From the NCBI GenBank assembly GCA_037576195.1, contig CM075104.1, positions 8,004,775-8,068,774 on the forward strand: DNA of 64,000 nt. Direction: 5' to 3'. A program made the translations under genes and the position numbers. This document shows positions 1 to 11,600 of the stretch, piece after piece (position 1 is the stretch's first letter; each line of letters begins with the position of its first letter). The notes under the pieces were generated by a model. The model did no database searches, had not been told where the DNA came from, and saw nothing but the letters and a program-made list of their open reading frames with translations. Source of the DNA: Phytoseiulus persimilis (lineage: Eukaryota > Arthropoda > Arachnida > Mesostigmata > Phytoseiidae).

Positions 1-3000
1 AATAACCCGCACCATGAGAAGACATCGCAAAAGCGAGTCATCGGACATGTATGTGTCTTCGAGAGGGAACTTACCACGGATTGGGGGAAATTGGGTCGAC
101 CAAGCGACTGGTTCTTTGCGAACTCAGGATGCTCACCGACTACCAAACGGGGATCAACACGTGGACACAAAGTGAGACCGATGGTCGAATGCCGAGGAGC
201 CGACACAAAAGAAGGAAGATAGTCCGAATTGGAGGAGCTTCTCATGAGCACTGCGGGTCATGTCATGCGTGTGTTTACAAACCTCGCCGACCAGCACGCG
301 GGAGTCGATTGGAGAGAGAGAAAAAAGAGAGAGCATCCCGAATAATGTCCGCTGACGCTGCACTTTCGGGGGAGGCGAGGAGAGAAATTAAACCTCTGAG
401 ATCCAGACAGTCTGTACCCCTCTCGAAGCCACCTCGGAGAATCAGCTTTGTACAGTCAGCGGGTCTTCGACGACGGCAATATTCGTTTAATTGACTGTCG
501 ATTCCATATTGAGATCCATTAGATACGACGCCTAAGGTACACCCCAAACCAACGAAGGTTGCTCAAAACCTCCCAGTTCATTCTGTTCTTCGAGTCTCGT
601 TGATGTTTTCTCGAGTGGACTGAACCGGGCGTCGCAAGCATTACATGGCATCGTCCGCTTCTGAGAGCAACAGCGAACCCACAGCCAGGGGCGCAGCGGC
701 TGAACAACCGAGCTCTCGATCAGGGACCCAGCGAGGCCTCAAGGTACTTGATCGAGGCTTCCAGCCCCACGTCGCTCACGATCTTCTATCGAACTCAAAA
801 TTCAAGAGTGAAAGACTGAGCACCCCTGAGTAGATCACTCGAAAGTCCTGGCCATTATTGGAAGCTGCGGAGTCAGGGAGTCTGCTGCCTGGTTCCATGA
901 TTTGCACGCAACACGAGTAGTTGTCAGATCATTGTGTTCAACTGAGGAGAACGTCCTCATCAAGGAAGCTCATGAGAAATCGGGGCAAGGCCGTGGGGGC
1001 ATTGAGCAAGGACTCGGGCAAAACGGATGTACGAATCGAAGTCGAGGTAGAATATTGGCCTCACGCGGAGAAAACCGGAGGAAATCACCGTGAATCAGCA
1101 AGAATGCTCAGGACTTCGCCAACCGACTCTGAAAAAAAAGGACGGCAGAAAACTGAGTGATCAGGCACCGAGAATAAGATGTTGGGATCGTCACGGCGTC
1201 CAGCCGTGCCTCAAACGCCGCTCACGGTGCAATCGTGTCCTCGAAGGATCTGTTCTTGGGGCAGGACGACGAAACTCCGATGTTCCCGGGAGATGCCGAG
1301 CGTGTTGACGCGTGGATAGAATCCACGAGTCGGCATTGATGAAATGAGCCTCCTCGTTGGAAAATTCCGCACGTCTTGGAAATTGCTGGTCGGGGTCTCT
1401 TCGAGGTCAATTCCTGATCTCCATCCCAGGGAAGTATTCCGTTCAATTCATCAAGATCATCAGGGTCGAGGGCGCAAGCTCCAAAGATACAGATTAGAGG
1501 AACACGATGATTTCATAGAGTTCGCAGATTCTGGAGGCTCTAAGGGAAGCAGCATCAAGTGTTTGGCGATCAAGACCTGATTGAAAATTTTGTACACCGT
1601 GAGTTCTCTGACAGTAGGGGTGAGGGGGGGGGGGGGGGGGGGGGGGCTGTATCAGACCGACGATCTATAACATTCAGTTTGACTATCGTCGGATCTTTTT
1701 CTATCTTGCTGGCCGTCCCGAAGCTTGAAACGATTTTGACTTTTTCATCGAAGCATCAAGATGGGAGAATTGGCTCTCAGCCCCACCGGTATCGTGTTCA
1801 GCGACCCCTTAAAGCCCCGAATGCGATCACGATAAATTATCATGAGTTTACAGCGCTCATGATTGACAGTCATAGCTCGATCGGAATGATAAGGAGTGCT
1901 AATCATAACTTTTTCATAATCATAATTGGGATCATGCTCATCTTTGCCCGCGCGGTTGGGGAATCCGCCAAGCTTCGAAACTCACGATCTGCTCTCGCAT
2001 ACTGACAGTCCTGTACCAGTTGGCCCGCGGTCCGGAATTCAGCTGAATATAACTCGATCGTCTTCCCAACTTCAAAAGAAGCCATAAACTCGCGAAGTTT
2101 TGCCGCAGTGGGTCGAGATACTTCGGGGTCCAACCGTGCCAAAGTCTAGCCGAGATCGGCAGCTGACTTGTGTTTTTAGAATTCACTGGCATTCGATCGG
2201 AGATGGGCGAGCGCCGGCGGTCTTTCTCCATCGGTCGTTTTGACCGACTGGCTGGTCGAATGGAACGGGTTAGGACGGTTCCCCTGGCAAGGCGCTGTAA
2301 ACGTGTCCCGGCGGGGCTCAGTATTGGCCGCATCCCGTACCGATGGTGGCTCGCTTCATTTCCACTGGTGCTGGGTAGTGTCCGCTTGGACTCCCCCTCC
2401 AACTAGGTTCCGTTGAATGGAGTGTAATTCACCGGTGAGGCAGAAAAAAACCCAGCAAACAACCGGACTGAGGGGTTGTGATTACTGATCTTGTAAACCG
2501 AACTCGGTAGCGGTCCGGAGCCCCGAATTGATCGAAGTGTTCCCCGAAAACAGAGCGAGAAGCACAGATCGATTCCTGAGCATGGATCGCAAGACGGGTT
2601 GTTGGGAAGCTGTCTCTCTACGTTCTATGCAATGAGCTAATGATATTTTTTGAGTTACCTGATCCGGCCAACAAGAGTAAACATCCGTCGCTACCGATCG
2701 TCCGACCAATGGTCCACCTCGCTCGATCTACGGTAGCCGATCGCTCTCGGCGAACCCCGGCTCAAGGCCACAGCGGGGCGCTCACTGGGTGCGGAGAGCA
2801 AGGGACTCTACGAGGTTTTCCGAAGTTCCCAAGCTCTGTTTCTCTGACACGGCAGGACAGTATTCCTACTCTGGCATCGACTCCGAGAGTCGATCGTCTT
2901 GTTGGCAATGTCTGATTAGAGGGGAAGCCCGTTGGAGTTTGTGACGTCCTCAAATGAAGTGGCATAGCTTGTCCAAATGCACAGTGAGCTTCTTCCGAGC

Positions 3001-5035
3001 TGTGTTCACGAGTCGACCCCAGATTTCGACGAAACAGCGATGCCTCGAGGAGTTAACGATTGGGAGCGCCTCGAGAACCTGACCAAATGTCAGCTGGAGC
3101 CTAATGAGATATTGAACGGCACCAAGGCGCAGATCAGAGATTGCCATTTTTGACGCGTGGTGAGAAGCAGAAAAAGAAGACAATTGAAGAGGCAGTTTTT
3201 AAAATTAACATGGTTTATTGTTTTCCATTGTCCTCTCCTGCATTTTCTCAGTTCTCAATTCATGATCTCTCTCGTCGAAATGTGATGATGGTGATGTCTG
3301 AATCCATTGTTTTCAATTCGTTCGTACTACGTTATCATTCCTATCGATGCGTGTTGCAACACTTAGAGTTTTACGTCGGTCAGTGAAATTCTCGAGTTTG
3401 ATCCTTCTCCTCTTCCCATCGTTCATGTATCACTCAATGACTTAGAAATCGCAAACGTCAAGTGTGTTCATGCTCGTTCACGTCGGTCACATTGTAATGC
3501 TATGAGTTCATGTTTTATTCGCGTTCGTCTTCTGCGTCCATCCGACCAAGTCCATCCACGAAGGAACGCATGGGAAACTTCCGGACTCCTGAGGAGTTCC
3601 AAGAGGACCTCCTGAGTCTCCCAACATCGGACACCAACCCCACGTTAACCAACCCTCTTTCTTTCATCGTCTCCGAACCCTCATCCACCATCGTCCACGA
3701 GAGACCGTGATCGTAGAAAACCGGCCGGAATCATCGAAAATGAAGAATTCGAATAAATAGCGAACAGATGACGCAAGGTGACATTGTTATACTTCGCGAA
3801 ATGTTCCCTATCGAATGTTCGGGGGGTTCCTACCGTCATTTGGGAGCTGGAGTTCTACGGTGCTATCATGCGTGTGAAACTAGTTTTTCTGGCGGTCGGT
3901 TATCCATCGAAAATAAAAAGAATTCCGCTCCGTTTGGGAATAATTTACTGCTCGTCGATTGACCTCTGATAAGCCGTCCACAAAAAATGGACGCGAGACC
4001 AAAGTCATTTCCAGTTATTTTAAAGCTTCTTCTCTCATAGGGGATGGGTTTCGCGCTTGCGAATACTCAACGCCTGTGTCAATAGGGACAAACTGCACTG
4101 AATCCGACGTTGCAAAGGAATATTGCACCAAAGAGCTGTCCACAGCCCCGAATCTCCGTTGTTCACAGCGAATATCCTGAAGGATTCTCCGTTCTTTCTC
4201 AGCTCGCGTTCGATCGAAATTCCGACGAGGTTCGGTCACCAGGTCGGCGCGCCACTCGGATTGCATTCCTCAATCAAAATTACTGACGGTGGGAGTTGGA
4301 TCGAGGGTTTTCTCTCGAATTCAATAGGTTCCACCTCACGCTCGCGAGAAAGTCACAAGACAGCATGCGGGCGGCTCCCGTCTCCGCCTTCCCGGTCCGC
4401 AAGTCGAAACCTTCCCATTTCTCGACTGTAAAACTTCTGCTCTGGGGTTATGTACAATTCGTCGTCAGCAGAAAACCTGACACTCGCAAGAATCTGGTGT
4501 TTCTGAAGTTCCGATGTTCGCTATTTTCGTGCCGCTGAGATCGAATTCATTCGACACCGAGATACGAGTTTCGGTGAATCGACCATTTTGTATTTTAATG
4601 ACAGTATTGAGAGTCTTCAATAGTCGTTGTTTCGGAAGCGTGGAGAATCGAATCAATTCGTATCGCAGGTTTCCAACGGGAGTCTCGAGCAGAAAAAAGA
4701 GTATTGGCCGAAGAAATTGTCACCGTTCGCTGAGCTCGATCTACTGACACAAGTTGAACGAAACCGTTCCAAACGTCAGTATCATAGCCGTTTTGTCAAT
4801 GTGGGGGAGGGGGGGGGGGGGGGAATACCGAACGTTCCGTTCCCTCGATTTGGTACATTATGTGGAATATCTCGAAGAGATTCCTCGGTTTGAAATTTGA
4901 GTCCATGTTCCGTCATCAACTCGGTTGCTCCCTATTTTCTTTCTCACAATCGACGGCGGTAGATATAGTCACATTGTTGGAGATGCATTGGCTTCCTTCT
5001 TCTTCATTAAATATTTGCTAGTAGTCCATACTATT
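1..5035. other. Region with no recognised gene
   Basis: No reading frame here resembles a known protein, and none of the short frames has convincing paired splice sites. The stretch lies downstream of the RhoGAP gene, whose stop codon is at 5036-5038, so part of it is probably that gene's 3' untranslated region. No canonical AATAAA was seen on the minus strand close to the stop. Notable content is two long G runs (1624-1646 and 4809-4823). I looked for tRNA B-box motifs and saw none. Confidence 0.5.
1624..1646. repeat. G23 homopolymer run
   Basis: A run of 23 consecutive G bases is read directly. It is the longest of about a dozen G or C runs of 10 or more in this window. Confidence 0.95.
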
Positions 5036-5637
5036 TTAACAAAACAACGCATTAAACTCAACCAATATAAACTCAATAACCTGATTCTGCTGGATGGTTT
5101 CCATTGCAATGTTGGAGCTGCTCCGGTCGGCCGACGACAGCAGCGTTGGTCCGAACACGATGGCGAGGTTTTGGATGTGCATGCGATTGCTGGAACTGTA
5201 TTCTTTCACTCGGAGAAGGTGTTCGAGTAAAAACCGCAGCGTGTCCCGATTCACCGTCGGCAGCTCCTTGAGAATGGCCTCAAATGTTTTCAGTTTGATC
5301 TGACGCTCCTTGATTTGAGTTGCCTGAAGCAGCCGATCGAATAGGTTGAAGGGGATCAGAGGCTCCTTCATCTCGCGGAAGAACATCTTCAGCGCTCCGG
5401 TGAGCACGTGCACGTCTTCCTCCTTCTCGAGAACACTATAGTCATCGATGTTGATGCTGAAGCGGACTTTCTGAACCTGGGATAGGTTCCCTGAAGCTCG
5501 GTAGATGCCATCCGCTCGCATGTCTTTGTTCTCGATGGCATCGATGCACCGAGCGACGAACTTTGGCACTGTGCTTCGCTCCCGGTTACACAGCGCGACC
5601 AAACTGCAGCCGAACACTGGTTCATCCTTCATGATAC
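5036..5637 (-). CDS. RhoGAP gene exon 11: RhoGAP catalytic domain and stop
   Basis: This exon encodes the catalytic domain as one piece, from IMKDEPVFGCSLVALCNRE to FILVEFNALFC. The arginine finger lies in ADGIYRASGN (about residue 893), followed by the family blocks KEEDVHVLTGALKMFFREM and NRMHIQNLAIVFGPTLL. All active-site landmarks I know for RhoGAP domains are present, so it should be catalytically active. The closest relatives by eye are ARHGAP12, 15 and 27. Confidence 0.93.
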
Positions 5638-8600
5638 CTGGGGATTCCATCATAGTTTTCAGAACTCTTCCCGTCGAACGTCATTCGGATCCATCGGAGC
5701 GCCCAAAATCGCGATCAGTGAAACTTGCCTTTCTCTCTGAGCATTTCGGGCGTTGGCCTCCTCATGAAAAACATCTTCAACCTGTCGCCGATCCTTCGCT
5801 TGCGTTCATTGGGACTCAGGGTGACGAGATCTGTCGTGGACCCTTTCTCGGATCCAGTTGCTTCTTGGAGTGCTGGGCCCCCTGAGATCGACCCCAGCCC
5901 CCCGCTTGATCCCACCGGCAGCGTGTTCGACGGCCTAAGCAGTTTGATTGATTTGGATCGCAAAACTTTCTTGGACCGCTTCAACGTGTCTTTGGTTAGG
6001 GTGCCTGAAACAACTTGAGCATCTGAGCATGGTTGTTCATTCGTGTCGTTGAGGGGGGGGGGAGGAGGGGGAGACGGTATTTCCGAAAACTATAGAACGA
6101 TTCGAAAACTCACCGACAGAGAAATCCCTCATGGTTGTGGAGCAAGTAGCGCCACTGGGTTCTCTGCCTTGCGGCGTCCTAGCCTTCAGGATTTCGCCCG
6201 AAATGTCGTAGCCAAGCGGGAGGTGAATGATACAACCCTTTATGGACTCAAACCACTCCTTAGAAGTCTGGACATTGTCATCTTGGAAGAGCACCTTTTG
6301 TCCTTGAACTGTTGAAACTTGAAAACAATTTTTTCTCTTCGACTTTTCGGGACACCACTCGATTATAGCTCCCGGCAAAGCGAGTCGACTCAGAGCTCCT
6401 TCTCCTGGGGTGGTCTGCTGCCCGCTCTGAGCGTCTTTGTACACGAAGAGATTCTTCGACGTGAGAACCAGGAAACAGCTCACCCAATTCTTCTTTTGCA
6501 CTTTCTTGCCCGCTTTCACCAGATCAGCTTTGTTCAATGTGCCCTGGAATGAAGATTAGTATCGGCCAACGCGCTTGAGTAAGCGGTCCCCGCCCGGGGC
6601 GCCTTATTTCAGTCAGAATACCAGTGATCTTACGGAACCGGAGTGAACTCAAACAGATATGACGTTTTTACCTGACGCTTAACAGTTTCCTCGATGTCCC
6701 CGATGTTTGTAAGTTTCTGCACGCTGAGTACGTGCGCCCCTTGGCCCGTGGGCAGGCCATGGATGATGTCGACCGACTTCGACCTCCAGTCGAGGTCCGA
6801 CAGAATCATCGACCGAGTCTTAAGAGAACGCAGCGAATTCTGCAAGTTGAAGTCACGCTCATTGTGATGATCCGATGGCGCGCGGGAACGACTCCCGATC
6901 TGGCGATCACTGAATGTTCGTCGTATCTTCCGCCACATGGTGGTTTTCAGGGGTCGAGTGACAGTGCGCACGACAACATGCTTCTCCTGCATTTCTGTAC
7001 GAAGAAGCGAAGATGTCGGTTCGTCACGACGAATCGAACTTTGCACACAAGCCGATCCCCCCTCAGCAGCCGGGACAACATCATCGTCTGAACGGCACGC
7101 CAAGGCATGTCTCAAACGCAAAGTCTACATCCATCGCGGGATGACGAGCGGAGAACATGGGCGGCACGGTCACAAAGTCGACTGCGCGTCGATTCTTGTG
7201 GACATACTATGCTGAGGCCATATCAACTACGAGTGTGTTGCTTGCGGTTCCGTCGGTGACTCAGTCCAAGACGGAACGGGCACTCAGCGCTTGATAAACG
7301 ACCGCCATAATTCGAAACTTTGAGAGACGTTAGCCGAGAATGGTCGAAGCTAACCGGTTCCCTTTGAAATTCAGGCGAGCAAGTCGTCTCGACGAAGCTG
7401 TGCAGACGACACAGACTGGCGACTCGAGCCCGTCAATTCCTGCCCGGACGCTGTTGCTACTTTGAGTGACGTTCATGGGACTCGGTGACTCATCAACAAG
7501 AGAGCCAGCATTGCTAATGTGGGAGTCGTTCCATATCTCCGGCCACAAGACGACTGTGCGGATCAATCAGACCGAGTCCATGACTGCGAGAAAGCATGGC
7601 GGCAGCGTGTAATGAGAGATGTGTGTTCATCGGGTACATAAGTCGCGGCCGAGAGTCATGCGGGCGACTCGCCGAACCGGGTCACGTCGAACTTCTGGTG
7701 CGGTTCCAAGGGATGAGATATGTGCAGAAAAGGATTGCGAAGGGCCGATCATGTGTTCCACAACTTCAGAAAGTCTTGCAGGCCGAGAGAAAGAAGGAGC
7801 TCACGCGGTCCACAATGATAACAATCAAGGATGCCGAGCACAAAAACGGATCCGCCAGGATGTTCACTGAGCGGGGAACTCACCTGGGGAGTGGTTTCGT
7901 CCGCGGTCCTCTGCTTATTTCTGCTCGCCTCGGCTGCGATATTCGAATTGCTGAGGCTTGAAGTGACTGGCACCAATTTCGGCCCAGAGTTCTTTGGTGC
8001 TCCGCCCGACGGCAATGTTTTCGTTCTTAATATCGGAGTCTGTTCCGCTTCGTTAGCATGCCGTAACACTGTCTTCGAGCAGTCGTCTTCGAGGTTTTTC
8101 TGCGGAGCAATAGCAAGAAAAATTATTCTCCCTGTGACCGTGTTCCTGATTCTGTGAAGCGTCGCAGACTGATGCTACCGACTAGCGAGGCTGGAGTTCA
8201 GCATCCTGCGGCCAAGGGAGCAACGCGTGGAGTCCGACTTGAATGGCGAGTCTGTTTCGGACGAAACCGAACACGACATTCAAAACGGAATTCTCTTCAC
8301 TCATCTTGGAGTTCGGAACCAGGCTCGACTGTCCTATCTTTGTCCGTTCGGTTCCATTGAGAAGTTTTGATCAACATAGAGGCAGCACCGATCACAACAT
8401 TCGAGAGCTCCGATGACTTGGCGCGACATTGGACATTCACCACGACAATCAGGTCGGAAGAGACGAATTCAGACCGACCGGGTTTGTGACACGTAAACAT
8501 CTCCGAGTCATGATTTTTCCGAAGTTTCTACAAGCACAGTCAAAGCGGAGTATTCTGCACATGATCACGGTGCCGAGAAGGTAACTCGCCTTTCGCCGCT

Positions 8601-11600
8601 GAGGAGGTCGCGGTGCCACCTTGTAACGCAAAGTACACAGGTTCGTTAAGAATGCAAAGGAAACTTCTGAAATTCGGTTCCGAAAATCGACTTTGACCGC
8701 GTGTCACCCTCGTCTGACGGCACTGCCCGGCTCGATACAGCCCCTAAAACTTCTTTTCGACTCTACTTTCCATCTGTTTTCTCAATTAGTTCCCACGTTT
8801 ATAACTTTTCCGCTTTTTCCAAAAGGCCTCGAGGCAAGAAGGATAAACTGCTTCGAAGCTAAACGCTCGAACCGTTGCCGATTTGCGCGTTACCGGTTCC
8901 AATGTTACTTTGGCTAGAAATATTAGTGAATAATTCTCCCGAAAACACCAAGGCTAGCATGGTTGAACGTTGAGATAAGAGCTAGCTGGCACGTTTGGCC
9001 GGCAGCAAAGTTCGTAGTAAATGTGCTCCGAAACGATGCTGACCTCGAGACAACTTGAACTAATCATGGCTCGACTCTTCTGTTCCAAATAATTCGGTAC
9101 CTTCTGTCTCTGAGGAGGCATCGGAGCGACTTTGGGCAGTTCCCAAGCAGTTCGTTGGGTTCCTTCTTGGTAGAAGTAGATCCGTCCATCGCTGTCGAAG
9201 CTGCTGCACCATTTTTCCTCGTTAAGATCGTTGACGAAGTACATCGATCCGCTTATGTCGTCATAAACCTGCAAACGGAGTTCCGAACAGTGAGCGAGAT
9301 CTCCTGTCTGGCGAGCGATCCCATCATGAATAACGATCGAAACCGCGACTCGGACGTTATGGAGGTTTTACAAACAGCGCGATCTCGAGGTGATGACGAC
9401 TGGAGTCACGGATGTTTGCTTGCACCAACTTCCTTTTGATTTCCAAAAGGCCGAGACGATCAGATAAATCCTTCAAGAAAGTTCCTGGCACAGAGTCACG
9501 TATCAAATCGCCTCGACCACTGTCTCGGAACACCGGCCTGAGCAGGAGCGTGCGATCCAGAGACTGAGACACCGTCACATGGGGTTATAGGGCTGTCTCT
9601 GCTAATGCATCGTTTTAGTCGATGGCGGATGACCAGCGGATATGGACAAATTGGGGACCACGGCTCCCGCTGCTTTTGTGGCCGCGGGTCCAGTTGACGC
9701 GGTCAACTATGAGGCGTTCACGAGGTCACGAAACGGAAATCAGTGGCGTATGCCAAAGCAGCGCTACGCTCGGGTAACGCTCATTGTCATAGGACCTAGC
9801 GACCAACCAACTCTCTGTGGCGTTTCGGAAGAGCCCGCGTATCTCGGACGAGAACTCAAACATTCCCATTTTCTCTGCCAGCGTTCCACTGGGCGCGCCT
9901 CGGAAGCCTTTCTGTGCGGCGAGGGACGCAAGGGCGCTATCGCATGACGAAGTCGTCAGCTCTAGTCTCGTTCCCCTCCCCAAACATGGCGCAAAACAGA
10001 GAGCATCGCGACTTGTTTGAACCGCGGGAGATTTCTCGAAACTCGGACGAACGCAGCTCGGAATCGATTCCGGGCGCTCTGTTCAGCCCTGAGAGAACGC
10101 TGTTGGACCGGTGCAGCGGACTGGTCATGGAGAAGAACCACTCGAACCGGGAAGAGCGGTCCGAGCCCTGGGAGAGGGGGTGAACCGGAACCGGGAATGT
10201 TTTCGTCGCAACCTTCTTCTCGGAAATTCCACTCACTTTGCTCCAGCCCGGTGCCGACGTTTCGGTGGGACTGGGTGGTGGTGACGGCATGCCTTCCATC
10301 GAGCTGTCCAGACCCTCGACAGAATCTACAGACTGAGTGAGACGTTGACTAGAATACTTTCTCCGGGTCCTTGGAGGTTTCCACGAGTGTTCCCCGGTAA
10401 CATAATTATAGTAGTAGGGACGACCGCCTTCAGATCGATACTCGCCCCAATGATCCGAAAGGTATCTGCAAGGGTTTGACTCATCTCAATTCCACGACTT
10501 GAATGACCTCAAACCCGCTCGAGGCGGTTCCATGATCTACCGAGGGTGGAGCCCTCTCCACGAAAAGTCTGACGCACGTCTCGCTCACCTCACGGGGTCT
10601 TCGTTCGGGGATGGAAACGGAGGCGTAGTTGTTAAAGTATAGTCGAGCGTTGCCTGATGTCCTCCGTGACGTCCATCCGGAGGTGGTGGCTGAGGTACGT
10701 TGGCGTAAATTGGCTGACCTTCACTCCGTGGCTTCGTGGATGACACCACCACCGATCTAGGAGCCGAGCGGGGAGGCAACTGGATCGGGTTGAATCGGAA
10801 GCCTGTGGGAGAACTTGAAACCAGATCGGTTTCGTCCCCGTCGTCGAGATCAGATCTGGCGAACGAAAGCAACGGGAATCAGCGAGAGAAGAAAAACTCC
10901 GAAATCTTTCAGACCGAACACTGCAAAAACGGTGAACCGGGCCACAGAAACCAGCGCTGCTCCCTCTCTGTCGGAGGCAGCCAACGTCAGACAGGTCGTT
11001 TCCCACACACACATCGAAATCGTGGCAAAATATTTACGTTCTGCGCCGATTTCCTAACGAATACTATGAAAGCATCATTCGAAAGAGTTTCGCGATTGAA
11101 CCAGCCGACAACGAAAGGATGAGCGCGTGATCTATGGCCGGTTCCACCCGCTCTAATCCTAGACATCGGGTGAAAGCTCGAACAAGACGACCAGCGGAGA
11201 AATATTATTTATCTCTTTCATTCGTCACAAAAGCTCCGCCACCAACTGTCAGCCCTGGTCGGGAGCGACCGAGATTCAGCTGGATCGGAACAGAGTCGAG
11301 GTTGAAGTTTTCAACTCACCCAGTTTGCTGGTTCTCGATGAGAGAATCTTCGTCGCTCCGTGGTTCACTATCTTCGTCGAGAAGTTCTCCCATTTTCTCT
11401 CGTCGATGCCGAAGGGCCTCATCGAGAGACATCCGGAATCTCCTCTCGAGGGCCTGGCCGAAACCGGGGCCTGGACTCGGACTACTGTCCGCATCGAGAT
11501 CGTTGTCATCTGCCGGGTGCACCTTCAAGACGCACTGGATTGGTTAGGAGCATATCTCACAAGATGGAATCGTACAACAACCGGAAATGAGCATGAGCAG

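Noticed and set aside
3510-3710. 66-codon frame with protein-like text (ERMGNFRTPEEFQEDLLSLP)
   Set aside because: No family recognised and no splice or start evidence; its length is within chance expectation.
6840-7121. Longer version of RhoGAP exon 8
   Set aside because: The frame is open, but the alternative acceptor near 6990 gives the wrong phase after exon 7, so the TTGCAG acceptor at 6840 was preferred.
7330-7566. Ser-rich minus-strand frame in a RhoGAP intron
   Set aside because: Looks linker-like, but no acceptor/donor pair keeps phase with exons 7 and 8, which already join to each other in frame.
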